Assembly: GCF_028290025.1 (NCBI RefSeq)
Contig: NZ_JAQGKQ010000093.1
Coordinates: forward strand, 1-64,000
Length of the DNA stretch: 64,000 nucleotides
Reading direction: 5' to 3'
DNA from: Cypionkella sp.
Lineage (GTDB): Bacteria > Pseudomonadota > Alphaproteobacteria > Rhodobacterales > Rhodobacteraceae
Made by a program: the position numbers and the translations under genes. Every line of letters starts with the position of its first letter. The first letter of the stretch is position 1. The notes under the pieces are model-generated. The model saw only the letters and a program-made list of their open reading frames with translations. It did not search any database and had not been told where the DNA came from. This document shows, one piece after another, positions 46,135 to 54,188 of this stretch.

Positions 46135-46956
46135 TTAGTTGCTTTCGCTTTCCATCAGCGTCTCGGTAGAGGCGAAGAACATCGCCTGACTTACCGAGGA
46201 CCGCACCTGCTCTTCGGAGTAGGGTTTGTTAATCAGGAACGCAGGCTCTGGACGTTCGCCGGTCAGCAGGCGCTCTGGAAACGCCGTGATAAAGATAACC
46301 GGGATGTGATCGAAGCCAGCAAGAATATCATTCACCGCATCAATACCGGAAGAACTGTCGGCCAGATGAATATCGGCGAGGATAAGGTCGGGCATATCAG
46401 ACTTCGCCAGCGCCACCGCCTCTTTACGGGTGCGGGCAACGCCGGTTACTTGATGGCCCATCGCCTCTACTATAGCGATGATATCCATCGCGATGATCGC
46501 TTCGTCTTCGATCACCATGATACGTCCGCTCACGGTTCCCGTCATTTCACGCAGAGCCATGTTAATCAGGCCGAGTGCCTCCTCGGCGTCGGTCTGCATG
46601 ATTGCGCCAATCTGCTCGGCGGTAAAGCCTTCAACAAAATGCAGCAGTAACGCCTCACGGCTGTTAGGTGTCAAATCTGCCATATGAGCCTGTGCGGCTG
46701 CGGACAATCGGTTGTCGGCCTGACCGACAGGCGCACCGGAACTTGCCCAAACCATATGGAAAACATTGAAAAGCGCAACTTTCGCATCAGTTGCTTCGGC
46801 GATTAATGCTGGCTCGGCCAAGACAGTTTCCAGAGCTGCCAAGGCGTAGCGATCTCCGCTGGTCTGGTTGCCAGTTAATGCACGAGCATAGCGCCGTAAC
46901 ATTGGCAGATGCAGGCCCACTGTGTCTGCCAAACCGACGCTAGAATTATTGCTCAT
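46135..46956 (-). CDS. phyR: General stress response anti-anti-sigma factor PhyR
   Basis: 273 residues. The N-terminal 135 residues mimic an ECF sigma factor (LPMLRRYARALTGNQTSGDR; LTPNSREALLLHFVEGFTAE). The C-terminal receiver domain has VIEDEAIIAMD, the phosphorylated aspartate D195 in LILADIHLAD and the lysine in FLINKPYSEEQV. When phosphorylated, PhyR captures NepR and frees EcfG. It is divergent from nepR-ecfG, with a palindromic EcfG promoter between them, so it should be under positive feedback. A GGGGAG ribosome-binding site is present. Confidence 0.95.
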   Translation of the reverse strand: MSNNSSVGLADTVGLHLPMLRRYARALTGNQTSGDRYALAALETVLAEPALIAEATDAKVALFNVFHMVWASSGAPVGQADNRLSAAAQAHMADLTPNSREALLLHFVEGFTAEQIGAIMQTDAEEALGLINMALREMTGTVSGRIMVIEDEAIIAMDIIAIVEAMGHQVTGVARTRKEAVALAKSDMPDLILADIHLADSSSGIDAVNDILAGFDHIPVIFITAFPERLLTGERPEPAFLINKPYSEEQVRSSVSQAMFFASTETLMESESN

Positions 46957-46984
46957 TCAGTTGCTCCCCTATACATTTTTCTTG

Positions 46985-47016
46985 GGAACCAAACGCAAGG
47001 AACCGCGTTTGGTTCC
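46985..47016. promoter_or_regulatory. Palindromic, divergent EcfG promoter
   Basis: Arms GGAACCAAACGC and GCGTTTGGTTCC are perfect inverted repeats around the 8-base centre AAGGAACC. On the plus strand GGAAC (46985-46989), 16 bases, then CGTT (47006-47009) is a perfect EcfG promoter facing nepR. On the minus strand GGAAC (47016-47012), 16 bases, then CGTT (46995-46992) is an equally perfect one facing phyR. One site thus serves both operons. Confidence 0.85.
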
Positions 47017-47042
47017 GTGATGATGACAGGAAATTGTTTGTA

Positions 47043-47210
47043 ATGCAAAATCAGGGGTCAAAAGCAGAGCTGGATGCGCAAGCAAACCAGATCAAAACGC
47101 AGATCGAAGAAAACCTGAAAAGGGTTTACGAAGCTGTGCTGGTTGAAGAGGTTCCAGATCGTTTCAAACAACTGCTGCAACAGTTGAAAGCGAACGAGGC
47201 ATTGAAGTGA
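47043..47210 (+). CDS. nepR: Anti-sigma factor NepR
   Basis: 55 residues, too short for many gene callers. The central stretch IEENLKRVYEAVLVEEVPDR followed by FKQLLQQLK is the conserved two-helix NepR core that binds EcfG or PhyR. A divergent EcfG promoter lies 27 bases upstream. Its stop overlaps the EcfG start by 4 bases (GTGA at 47207-47210), coupling synthesis of the anti-sigma to the sigma factor. It holds EcfG inactive in the cytoplasm until phosphorylated PhyR titrates it. Confidence 0.93.
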   Translation: MQNQGSKAELDAQANQIKTQIEENLKRVYEAVLVEEVPDRFKQLLQQLKANEALK

Positions 47211-47782
47211 CCACGGAGCCAGATGGCGGTGTAGATCCGCGAGATCAGCTTGTCGAACATCTGCGACCCTTGCGGGCTTTTGCGATTAGTTTGACTCGAA
47301 ACGTGTCTTCTGCGGACGATTTGGTGCAGGAGACCATACTTAAAGCTTGGAGCAGCATTGATAAGTTCCAGCGCGGGAGCAACCTGCAAGCGTGGTTGTT
47401 CACAATTTTGCGCAATACCTACTACTCCAGTCTTCGCAAATCTCGGCGTGAAGTCGCGGACCCTGAGGGCAATTTCGCTGCGACGTTAAGTGTGAAACCG
47501 GCGCATGATGGGCGCATGGCGTTCACTGATTTTCTCCGGGCCTTTGACGCATTGTCCGACGAGCACCGTGAAGTGCTTATTCTGGTGGGTGCATCTGGTT
47601 TTACCACCGAAGAGGCCGCCGCGATGATGGGCGTTGCCACGGGAACCGTGAAAAGCCGCGCCAGCCGAGCGCGACGTCGATTGTCGCAACTATTGGGCTT
47701 GGCCGAAGGTGAGGGGATGTTTTCGGGCGTTGACGCAGTCACCGAGGCCGTTATGGCGCGTGGATCGGCCGCAATGGGATGA
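47207..47782 (+). CDS. ecfG: General stress sigma factor EcfG
   Basis: 191 residues from GTG 47207, overlapping the nepR stop by 4 bases. Region 2 reads RAFAISLTRNVSSADDLVQE, then TILKAWSSIDKFQRGSNLQA and WLFTILRNTYYSSLRKSRRE. Region 4 reads ALSDEHREVLILVGASGFTT, then EEAAAMMGVATGTVKSRASR. These are the typical EcfG (ECF15) motifs. It directs RNA polymerase to GGAAC-N16/17-CGTT promoters, including its own. Its stop overlaps the kinase gene start by 4 bases (ATGA). Confidence 0.95.
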   Translation: MTTEPDGGVDPRDQLVEHLRPLRAFAISLTRNVSSADDLVQETILKAWSSIDKFQRGSNLQAWLFTILRNTYYSSLRKSRREVADPEGNFAATLSVKPAHDGRMAFTDFLRAFDALSDEHREVLILVGASGFTTEEAAAMMGVATGTVKSRASRARRRLSQLLGLAEGEGMFSGVDAVTEAVMARGSAAMG

Positions 47783-49533
47783 CACGTTTACCGCCGTCCC
47801 TGTCTGCGCGTCCGCCGTTTTTTCAACGGCTGGGCGCGCGCCTTGCGTTGATGGTGGCGGTGGCAATGTTGCCGCTTGGCTTTTTAGGATTGCTACAATC
47901 GCAGGCCGCCAACACCGAAGCTCGGCAACGTTCTGTGCTCGCCATTATGGATGAAACGACACGGGCAGCCGCTCCCGAGATTCGGTTGATCCAACACGCT
48001 CAAGTAACGGCTGCCACCTTGGCACAGACCGTGGTGGACCGATTAGACGAAAATGCCAGATGCCGGCAGCTTATGAAGGCGATAGCGAAACAGAATCCGG
48101 CGCTATCGTTGGTGGCATATGTTCCGCTTTCAGGCAAAATGACCTGCTCTTCGGTCGATAAAGACTTTGATTTTTCGCAAAGCGAACGTTTCAAAAAGAT
48201 CGCGGCTTTTGACCGTCCGGGATTTTCGGTCAACCCTAAAGGTGCGGTTTCGGGTGTTTCCGTGCTCGGGGTCACGCACCCTGTTTATGATGACGGTGGT
48301 ACGCGGATCGGGTTTATGTACATTTCGATGCCGCATAAAACCTTGGCCGAAGTGAACAATACTGTGCCTGCCACCAGTTCAGCAGACCCGTTGGCGCTGG
48401 TGACCTTCGATGCCGAAGGCACTGTATTGACCTCTTCGGTTGGCCTGAACGAGGCTGCTGCCAACATTCCCAGCAATACCACGCTGAAAGATCTTGCGAA
48501 CGGCACGGCGCGCACGTTCTCGGCGCGTTCGCTGGAGGGTGAGAGCCGGATATTTTCTGTCGTGCCAATGGCTGACGGGCTTTTTTTGTTGGGCTCTTGG
48601 GGCCAAGCTGACAGCCTGATGTTACTGGGCCATGATATCAGCCCCTACATATTCCCGATGCTGATGTGGTTGTCTGCGATGCTGATGGCTCTGTTGGGCG
48701 CTGAAACTTTGGTGGCACGACATATGCGGCGCCTTGGTGCGGCGATGACTGGTTTCGCGGGCGGTGACCGCAAACAGGCCGCGCTTAGTCTGGCTGGCAG
48801 TCCGGCCGAGATCAAAGAACTCGGCCGATCCTACGAGGTGTTGACAGAGACTATTCTGCATGACGAAGCCGAGCTTGAGAACATCCTACGGCAAAAGGAA
48901 ATTTTGCTGCGTGAGGTGCATCACCGCACAGGCAATAGCTTGCAGCTTATCGCCTCGATAATGCGCATTCACATGCGCCAGGAACAATCCAGCACGGTGC
49001 GCTCTATTCTGGAAGGGCTGCATGATCGCGTGATGGCACTGGCAACGGTGCATATCGGGCTTTACCAGACCGCTGGGCAAAACGACGTGCGGATGGATGC
49101 GTTGTTTGCCGGGGTGATCCGGCAGATTAGCGGAATGGGCAAAGCCGCTGGAAATAAGCCCAAGATTGAAACTGATTTTGAGCCGATTCAACTCATCCCC
49201 GATCAAGCAGTACCTTTGGCGTTGCTGTTGACCGAATTGCTGGCCGGTATGGCAGCAAGCGAGGCTTATGTTAATCCTATCGAAGTGTCGCTGAAGCGAA
49301 TCGATTTAGGCCAAAAGGCGCGGTTACACATAAAAGGTCCGGCGGTGATCGGCACCGCGGTGGCGGATCAACCAACCCCCACGGTGATTGGCGCACAGTT
49401 GGTGCGGGGTTTTGCCCAGCAAATCGGCGGTAAAGTCAGCGTCGCCCATACGGCTCAAGCGGTAGATGTGACGGTAGATTTTCCCATTCGCGAAGGCTAC
49501 GTTCCAGTACTGCCGGAAATTAGCGCAGCTTAG
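47779..49533 (+). CDS. PhyK-like sensor histidine kinase with divergent ATP-binding boxes
   Basis: 584 residues. Two membrane helices (about 22-42 and 290-312) flank a periplasmic sensor of about 245 residues with Cache-like features (RIGFMYISMPHKTLAEV). The phosphoacceptor region is LLREVHHRTGNSLQLIASIM (H382 likely), of the HisKA_2/HWE type, where HHRVKNNLQLI is usual. The expected N-box reads LALLLTELLAGMAASEAY, with the key asparagine replaced, and no clear DxGxG box is visible before GAQLVRGFAQQIGG. It is in one operon with ecfG by a 4-base overlap and probably feeds PhyR. Whether it is an active kinase is open. Confidence 0.85.
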   Translation: MTRLPPSLSARPPFFQRLGARLALMVAVAMLPLGFLGLLQSQAANTEARQRSVLAIMDETTRAAAPEIRLIQHAQVTAATLAQTVVDRLDENARCRQLMKAIAKQNPALSLVAYVPLSGKMTCSSVDKDFDFSQSERFKKIAAFDRPGFSVNPKGAVSGVSVLGVTHPVYDDGGTRIGFMYISMPHKTLAEVNNTVPATSSADPLALVTFDAEGTVLTSSVGLNEAAANIPSNTTLKDLANGTARTFSARSLEGESRIFSVVPMADGLFLLGSWGQADSLMLLGHDISPYIFPMLMWLSAMLMALLGAETLVARHMRRLGAAMTGFAGGDRKQAALSLAGSPAEIKELGRSYEVLTETILHDEAELENILRQKEILLREVHHRTGNSLQLIASIMRIHMRQEQSSTVRSILEGLHDRVMALATVHIGLYQTAGQNDVRMDALFAGVIRQISGMGKAAGNKPKIETDFEPIQLIPDQAVPLALLLTELLAGMAASEAYVNPIEVSLKRIDLGQKARLHIKGPAVIGTAVADQPTPTVIGAQLVRGFAQQIGGKVSVAHTAQAVDVTVDFPIREGYVPVLPEISAA

Positions 49534-49564
49534 GCTTCATCGGGTGAGAGATACGGGATAACGC

Positions 49565-49600
49565 AAAAAATAGGCGCCGCTGTCTTGCGACAACGACGCC
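49565..49600 (-). terminator. Rho-independent terminator of the DUF3618-type gene
   Basis: On the minus strand a 12-bp stem (GGCGTCGTTGTC with GACAGCGGCGCC, two G-U pairs) encloses the tetraloop GCAA and is followed by TATTTTTT. It lies about 30 bases beyond the stop at 49631. On the plus strand the hairpin could also block read-through from the kinase gene, but it lacks a T-run there. Confidence 0.85.
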
Positions 49601-49630
49601 CTACTGGTCTAAAAGCTGATGCAGATCGCG

Positions 49631-50440
49631 TTACGAGGTTTGACGCGCGCTGCGACTTCCGGCCAGAATATCCATCGCCGTATGTGCCCGCTGACGCTCT
49701 TGCGATAGCAGGTCGCGGGTTTCTTCCAGCAAACGGTCGCGTTCCTTTGCCATCTTCCGCTCACCCGACGGACGCCGCCGGACGACAGCGCAAATTGCAG
49801 CGCCCAACGCCAAGGCTGCGCTGATGATTGCAATAGGATGATCGTTGACGGCCTTTGAACTGGCATTGCGCAAACTTAGCTGAGCTTCATAAGCGGCTTC
49901 TCGCGCTGCGACAATGCGCTCTTGTGCCGCCGTCGAAAGTTGATCCAAGCCGCGGTGCATAGATTTGCGAACATCGCGCGCGAGATCAGCAAACACTGCC
50001 GCGCGTTGTTTAGCGTATTCAATGCCGTCCATCGCTTTGGCTTCCAAACCATGCAGGGTTGCGTTGGCTTGCAGGCGAAGCGCCTCAGCTTCTGCGACCC
50101 AGTCAAAGTCAGGGTCTTCCAGCGGCATCGTGGGGCCGCCTTCGTCTTCCCAACGCGCATGGGCTTCGTACTTTGTGCCATTCAGACCTTCGGTATCAAC
50201 TCGGTTCGCATCGTGCTTGCGACTTAGAAGATACCAAGCCAAGCCCGCGCCCGCGAGGGACACCAAGGCAGGATTGGCTCTGGCGACGCCGCCAATCTGG
50301 CGTGCCTGAGTCATCAAATTTCCTGCCACGCCCTGCACCGAAAAGCGATCGCCCAACGCGCTGAGCGAGGCTTTCAATGCAGCACGATCGCGCTGCAGTT
50401 GTTGCTCGATAAGATCGGGTTCCAGATTATCCATTCGCAT
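49631..50440 (-). CDS. DUF3618-like stress-associated membrane protein
   Basis: 269 residues. The N-terminus LIEQQLQRDRAALKASLSAL, then GDRFSV, is the helical motif typical of DUF3618 proteins. Two hydrophobic segments follow (NPALVSLAGAGLAWYLLS near 75; HPIAIISAALALGAAICAVV near 215), separated by a long charged helical region. Such proteins are often in the general stress regulon of Alphaproteobacteria. It lies downstream of the DUF883-like gene, whose promoter matches EcfG, and is followed by a strong terminator. Molecular function is unknown. Confidence 0.78.
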   Translation of the reverse strand: MRMDNLEPDLIEQQLQRDRAALKASLSALGDRFSVQGVAGNLMTQARQIGGVARANPALVSLAGAGLAWYLLSRKHDANRVDTEGLNGTKYEAHARWEDEGGPTMPLEDPDFDWVAEAEALRLQANATLHGLEAKAMDGIEYAKQRAAVFADLARDVRKSMHRGLDQLSTAAQERIVAAREAAYEAQLSLRNASSKAVNDHPIAIISAALALGAAICAVVRRRPSGERKMAKERDRLLEETRDLLSQERQRAHTAMDILAGSRSARQTS

Positions 50441-50533
50441 CTCAGTTTCCCATCGTTTTCAAGCTGCCGTTATCTTGGCGAGGATTGCCAAAGCTGCGCT
50501 TGGATGTTGACGTTGTGCGGTTGTCGTTATTTC

Positions 50534-51073
50534 TCATGATCGACCGCCGCGATTGCGGTTTGGCGACTGCATGAAACGCGCAACGACAAAACCCAGAACA
50601 GCCGCGCCAGCGACCACGGTTCCAGGATTGCGACGCGCATAGGCTTTACTGCTGGCGACGAGGTCATTGATCGAACCCGAACGCAATTGTTCTGTCACGT
50701 CCGTCACAGTACCCGCCACGGCTTCAACCACGCGGCCCGAGGCAGTACGCGTTCCATCTGCTGCATCACGCAGCGCGCTGGCCAAACGATCGCCGCCGTC
50801 GGAGAGCTTCGCGCGTGCCGAACTGAACCGTGACTGCGCTGCCTCGCTTAAATCATCCAAACGGTCTTCAGCGGCTGCCGCAGCTTCGGCCGCCTTATCT
50901 TTTACTTTGCGTGCAGCACTCTGACCCAAGTCTTTTGCATCATCGAAAACCTCAGAAGCATTTTCGCGTGCAGACTTGCTTGCTTGTGTCACTTTTTCTG
51001 CAACTTGCTTAACCGCATCGTCTACAGCCTTGTGCGCATTAGAAGCCGAATCTTTTAGATTTTCCGCGTTCAT
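50534..51073 (-). CDS. DUF883-like membrane-anchored stress protein
   Basis: 179 residues. The first 130 are an alanine/lysine/glutamate-rich amphipathic helix (AVKQVAEKVTQASKSARENA; DKAAEAAAAAEDRLDDLSEA), resembling ElaB/YqjD/DUF883 and LEA-like proteins. A C-terminal helix (NPGTVVAGAAVLGFVVARFM) anchors it to the inner membrane. ElaB/YqjD proteins bind ribosomes in stationary phase; that role here is inference. An EcfG-consensus promoter lies about 160 bases upstream (51235-51259), so it should be induced by general stress together with the DUF3618-like gene. Confidence 0.78.
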   Translation of the reverse strand: MNAENLKDSASNAHKAVDDAVKQVAEKVTQASKSARENASEVFDDAKDLGQSAARKVKDKAAEAAAAAEDRLDDLSEAAQSRFSSARAKLSDGGDRLASALRDAADGTRTASGRVVEAVAGTVTDVTEQLRSGSINDLVASSKAYARRNPGTVVAGAAVLGFVVARFMQSPNRNRGGRS

Positions 51074-51525
51074 TAGTTCATCCCCTGAATCATGACTCCA
51101 TGTTGATCCGACGATTTAGCGACCAGCATGGCGATAATCACATCAAATATAGCGCGCTGAGATTGGCTCAACACACCCGAATCCACATCAGTCGCTGCTA
51201 GAATCCGCGCCCACCGATGCGATTGCGCAAGATCAACGCGCAAAGGCTCGGTTGGTTCCGTCGTTAGCGGCGACTTAGGTGATCGCAGCGTCAGTCAGGC
51301 AACTTCGTCAGATAATTTGGCGACAACGCACCTGAGGGCAGTGCTGTTTCGCGGCTTCGATTACATAATTAAACCCGTGGAGGGAACGATCCGTTTGCTG
51401 CGGTGTTTCCACCGCATGAACGATCCGCCGTAATACCCCGGATAGGACGCAGCCTCGCCCCGATCTTGCCTGATTTGACGATCAATAAGATCACATCTGC
51501 CCACTCTGCTCGCTTGGGGACAACA
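51074..51525. other. Intergenic region between the stress genes and the LysR gene
   Basis: 452 bases. It contains the minus-strand EcfG promoter (51235-51259) and a minus-strand open frame of 56 codons from TTG 51243 to 51073, whose TAA overlaps the ATG of the DUF883-like gene. On the plus strand a GGAAC-N17-GTT pattern (51384-51408) lies upstream of the LysR gene. I see no other gene or repeat. Confidence 0.5.
51235..51259 (-). promoter_or_regulatory. EcfG promoter of the DUF883/DUF3618 stress genes
   Basis: On the minus strand GGAAC (51259-51255), 16 bases, then CGTT (51238-51235) matches the EcfG consensus exactly and has the same spacing as the nepR/phyR promoter. The nearest downstream gene starts at 51073, giving a leader of about 155 bases. 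Confidence 0.75.
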
Positions 51526-52431
51526 ATGGATCGACTCACTGAAATGGAAGCGTTTGCCACGGTCGTAGACCAGGGCGGCTTCACTGACGCTGCGAAGAAG
51601 ATGGGGATTTCTAAGTCCGCTGTCTCAAAGCACGTCTCTGCCTTAGAGGCTCGCTTGGGGGCGCGATTGCTAAATCGCACCACGCGCCGTGTTTCACCGA
51701 CAGAGATCGGCTTGGCGTATTATGATCGCGCCCGGAGGGTTTTGAACGATGCGGGTGAGGCGGATGCCTTGGTCACATCAATGCAATCCGCGCCATCTGG
51801 ATTGCTGCGTATTTCGGTGGCGACCGACTTTGGCGTGAACCTTTTGTCGCCAATCTTGGGGGATTTCCTGCTAGAATATCCCGATATCACCGTCAACATG
51901 GTGCTGAACAATCGCTATGTGGAGCTAATTTCTGAGGGCTTCGATATGGCTATTCGGGTTGGGGAACTCGAAGACAGCTCGTTGCGCGCCCGCAAATTGA
52001 CTGACACCACCAAGCGGATGATTGGCAGCCCATCGTATTTTCAGAAATACGGACGACCACTCAAAATCGACGACCTCAACGAACACAAACTTCTGCATTA
52101 TTCCAACCAAGCCAACGGAAATGTCTGGAAAGTTTCTGCGCCTTCAGGTGAAAAGCGGCAGGTACGGACGGCCGGCTGGCTGACTGTTAATGACGGTCAA
52201 AGCCTGCTAAATGCGGCGATCTCTGGGCTTGGTATCGCTTACCTGCCCAGCTTCCTCTATGCCGATGCGATGAAAAACGGTCAGGTTGAAGAAGCTATCG
52301 CGGGCCTGCCAGTTGAGACACTTGGGATCTACGCGGTCTATCCGCCCGGGCGATTCACCCAACCGAAAGTCCGCGCGTTCATCGACTTTCTTGCACGTAG
52401 GTATCTTGATAAGGGCCCAGACGTTTGGTGA
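51526..52431 (+). CDS. LysR-family transcriptional regulator
   Basis: 301 residues from ATG 51526 (GGGG ribosome-binding site); the open frame extends 41 codons upstream without LysR character. The helix-turn-helix is MEAFATVVDQGGFTDAAKKM, then GISKSAVSKHVSALEARLGA and RLLNRTTRRVSPTEIG. The effector domain (about 90-301; DFGVNLLSPILGDFLLEYPD) resembles the CrgA/DsdC-like group. The regulator stands alone, with a convergent OmpA-like gene downstream, so its target is not obvious from position. Confidence 0.92.
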   Translation: MDRLTEMEAFATVVDQGGFTDAAKKMGISKSAVSKHVSALEARLGARLLNRTTRRVSPTEIGLAYYDRARRVLNDAGEADALVTSMQSAPSGLLRISVATDFGVNLLSPILGDFLLEYPDITVNMVLNNRYVELISEGFDMAIRVGELEDSSLRARKLTDTTKRMIGSPSYFQKYGRPLKIDDLNEHKLLHYSNQANGNVWKVSAPSGEKRQVRTAGWLTVNDGQSLLNAAISGLGIAYLPSFLYADAMKNGQVEEAIAGLPVETLGIYAVYPPGRFTQPKVRAFIDFLARRYLDKGPDVW

Positions 52432-52456
52432 GACTTAGCGTTAGTGACTAGCGATG

Positions 52457-53446
52457 TTATTCCGGGGTCAGGGTTGGAACAACCTCGACCCTTCGGTTTT
52501 TCTGTTGGCCATCGGGCGTCAGATTGCTGGCACGCGGCGCAAGCGGGCCGACGCCATCCGCGCTGATTTGCGCCTCGGTCGCGCCATAACTTGTCACAAG
52601 CACCTGCCGCACACTTTCAGCCCGCTTCTTCGACAGTGCCGTGTTGCTCGCCAGCCCGCCCGAGGCATCAGTATGGCCAACCAGCGCCACGGTCTTTGTG
52701 GGATTGGCATTCAGCCACCCGGCAAGAGCCACCAATGACGCATACTTGCCGTCGGCCAACTCTGACGAGCCCGACGTGAAAACCAGATCCTCCAGTACTT
52801 GTGCTTGACCAAGATCTAGCCGAGCACCCAAATCGGACGCGGATTGCGCCGCATCTGCGGGCTTCAAATCTCCAATGTCAGCTTGTGCGGCGGGCTCTGA
52901 TGATTGGGGTGATGCAGCCGCCAGCGTAGCCGTCTCGCCACCGATTCTGGTCAACTGTACGTAGCCGTTTTCTGGCGATTTGCTGACCAAAAGCCCGAGA
53001 TATTCCTTGCCCTTGAGCCCCGCCCGTTCCGCCGCAAGGTACCGGAAGTCCCCCAGATCGACGTGCATGTCCGGTTCTGCCACTACCTCTGTTCCAAAGC
53101 GGAAATCGTAGCCACCGCAAGCCTCGGTCTCGCATTCGAAAATTACTTTGAAACCAGCCGCAGCGATCTGACTGCGCAATGATTGGATCAGTTCCAACGT
53201 CGACACCCTTGGCACCTCTACACGCCAAGCCCGTTGGTCGAGGTTGCCTTCGGTCTGCTGCATCGCGATCGTACCCGCGGCAAATGGCCCGACAGCGAGG
53301 CGAAACGAGGCCAAAGCCTCATTGCGCTGCAGCGTTGACTCAGAAGGGCCGGGAAATTGGATGTTTAACATTGGTGCAGATTGCGCAACCGTGGCGCAGC
53401 AAAATGAGCCGATCGCAAAGACTACACGAAGCGTCGAATTTTTCAT
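52457..53446 (-). CDS. OmpA-family outer membrane protein
   Basis: 329 residues from ATG 53446 (GAGG ribosome-binding site). A Sec signal peptide (STLRVVFAIGSFCCATVAQS) is followed by a beta-rich domain with one probable disulfide (ECETEACGGYDF). The C-terminal OmpA-like domain (about 225-329) has LVGHTDASGGLASNTALSKK and QQKNRRVEVV, the peptidoglycan-binding motif complete with its aspartate. It probably tethers the outer membrane or envelope to peptidoglycan. It lies 19 bases after a GNAT gene in a minus-strand cluster that also includes the cinA-like gene. Confidence 0.9.
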   Translation of the reverse strand: MKNSTLRVVFAIGSFCCATVAQSAPMLNIQFPGPSESTLQRNEALASFRLAVGPFAAGTIAMQQTEGNLDQRAWRVEVPRVSTLELIQSLRSQIAAAGFKVIFECETEACGGYDFRFGTEVVAEPDMHVDLGDFRYLAAERAGLKGKEYLGLLVSKSPENGYVQLTRIGGETATLAAASPQSSEPAAQADIGDLKPADAAQSASDLGARLDLGQAQVLEDLVFTSGSSELADGKYASLVALAGWLNANPTKTVALVGHTDASGGLASNTALSKKRAESVRQVLVTSYGATEAQISADGVGPLAPRASNLTPDGQQKNRRVEVVPTLTPE

Positions 53447-53465
53447 TTGCTTGGCCTCTGTGGGC

Positions 53466-54188
53466 TCATTTCTGTCGATAGTGATATTGTCCCACAACCT
53501 TCATCGCCAAGGAAGCGTAAAGCCTGCGGGCCGCATCATTCGCCACGGTGACGATCACTAACAACATATCTGCCCCGTTGTCTTGCGCCCAAATGGCCGC
53601 AGCCCGCAAGATGTTGTGCGCGGAACCCTGCCTGCGCTGACGGGTCGTGACCTCTAGCGCATGCAGCATCGCGAAGTTTTCGTGCACCGCAACGAAGGCA
53701 ATCCCAGCTGCGCGGTCTTGGGCACGGCTTAGGATGGCTGTTTTCGGCCCCACCACCCGATCCATGATTGCCAAACGTGCCGCGCCGACACCGCCTTCTG
53801 CCCACAGGTCAGCGGCGATTGCCATCGGTGGCCAATGCGGAAAAGTCGTCATTGGCTCCGGCGGTAGTGCTAGCGTCGCTATCGGTGCCGCATAGGCTAC
53901 GACCGGGTCAACAATCCGATAGCCGCGTGCCATCAGCGCCTGATCAAGCCTGTCGTCGCCCGCTCGGATCACGAATAGCGCTGACTGCCCCAACGCGGCC
54001 ATAGCCGTTTCAGCGACAGGAATATCGGTGTCTTGCCAGTCGCCATCAGCCGTCGCTGCAGACACACGTTTGCCGCCGCCCTTGCCTTCACGGATCGTCC
54101 AAGGCCCAGCTTTGCTGGCTGCGGCGGTACGCCAAGTCGCCTCCATCACTTGCTGAAGCCGTTCGGCATCTATGACTGCGGATGTCAT
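53466..54188 (-). CDS. GNAT-family N-acetyltransferase
   Basis: 240 residues. The C-terminal domain holds the acetyl-CoA loop TTRQRRQGSAHNILRAAAIW, preceded by the strand AMLHALEV and followed by NDAARRLYASLAMKVVGQYH, typical of GNAT. The N-terminal half is divergent and may hold the acceptor site. Its start overlaps the stop of the cinA-like gene by 4 bases (ATGA). The substrate is unknown. Confidence 0.85.
   Translation of the reverse strand: MTSAVIDAERLQQVMEATWRTAAASKAGPWTIREGKGGGKRVSAATADGDWQDTDIPVAETAMAALGQSALFVIRAGDDRLDQALMARGYRIVDPVVAYAAPIATLALPPEPMTTFPHWPPMAIAADLWAEGGVGAARLAIMDRVVGPKTAILSRAQDRAAGIAFVAVHENFAMLHALEVTTRQRRQGSAHNILRAAAIWAQDNGADMLLVIVTVANDAARRLYASLAMKVVGQYHYRQK

Noticed and set aside
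45934..46650. Plus-strand open frame of 238 codons opposite phyR
   Set aside because: The PhyR frame has complete sigma-like and receiver motifs; the opposite frame is a shadow.
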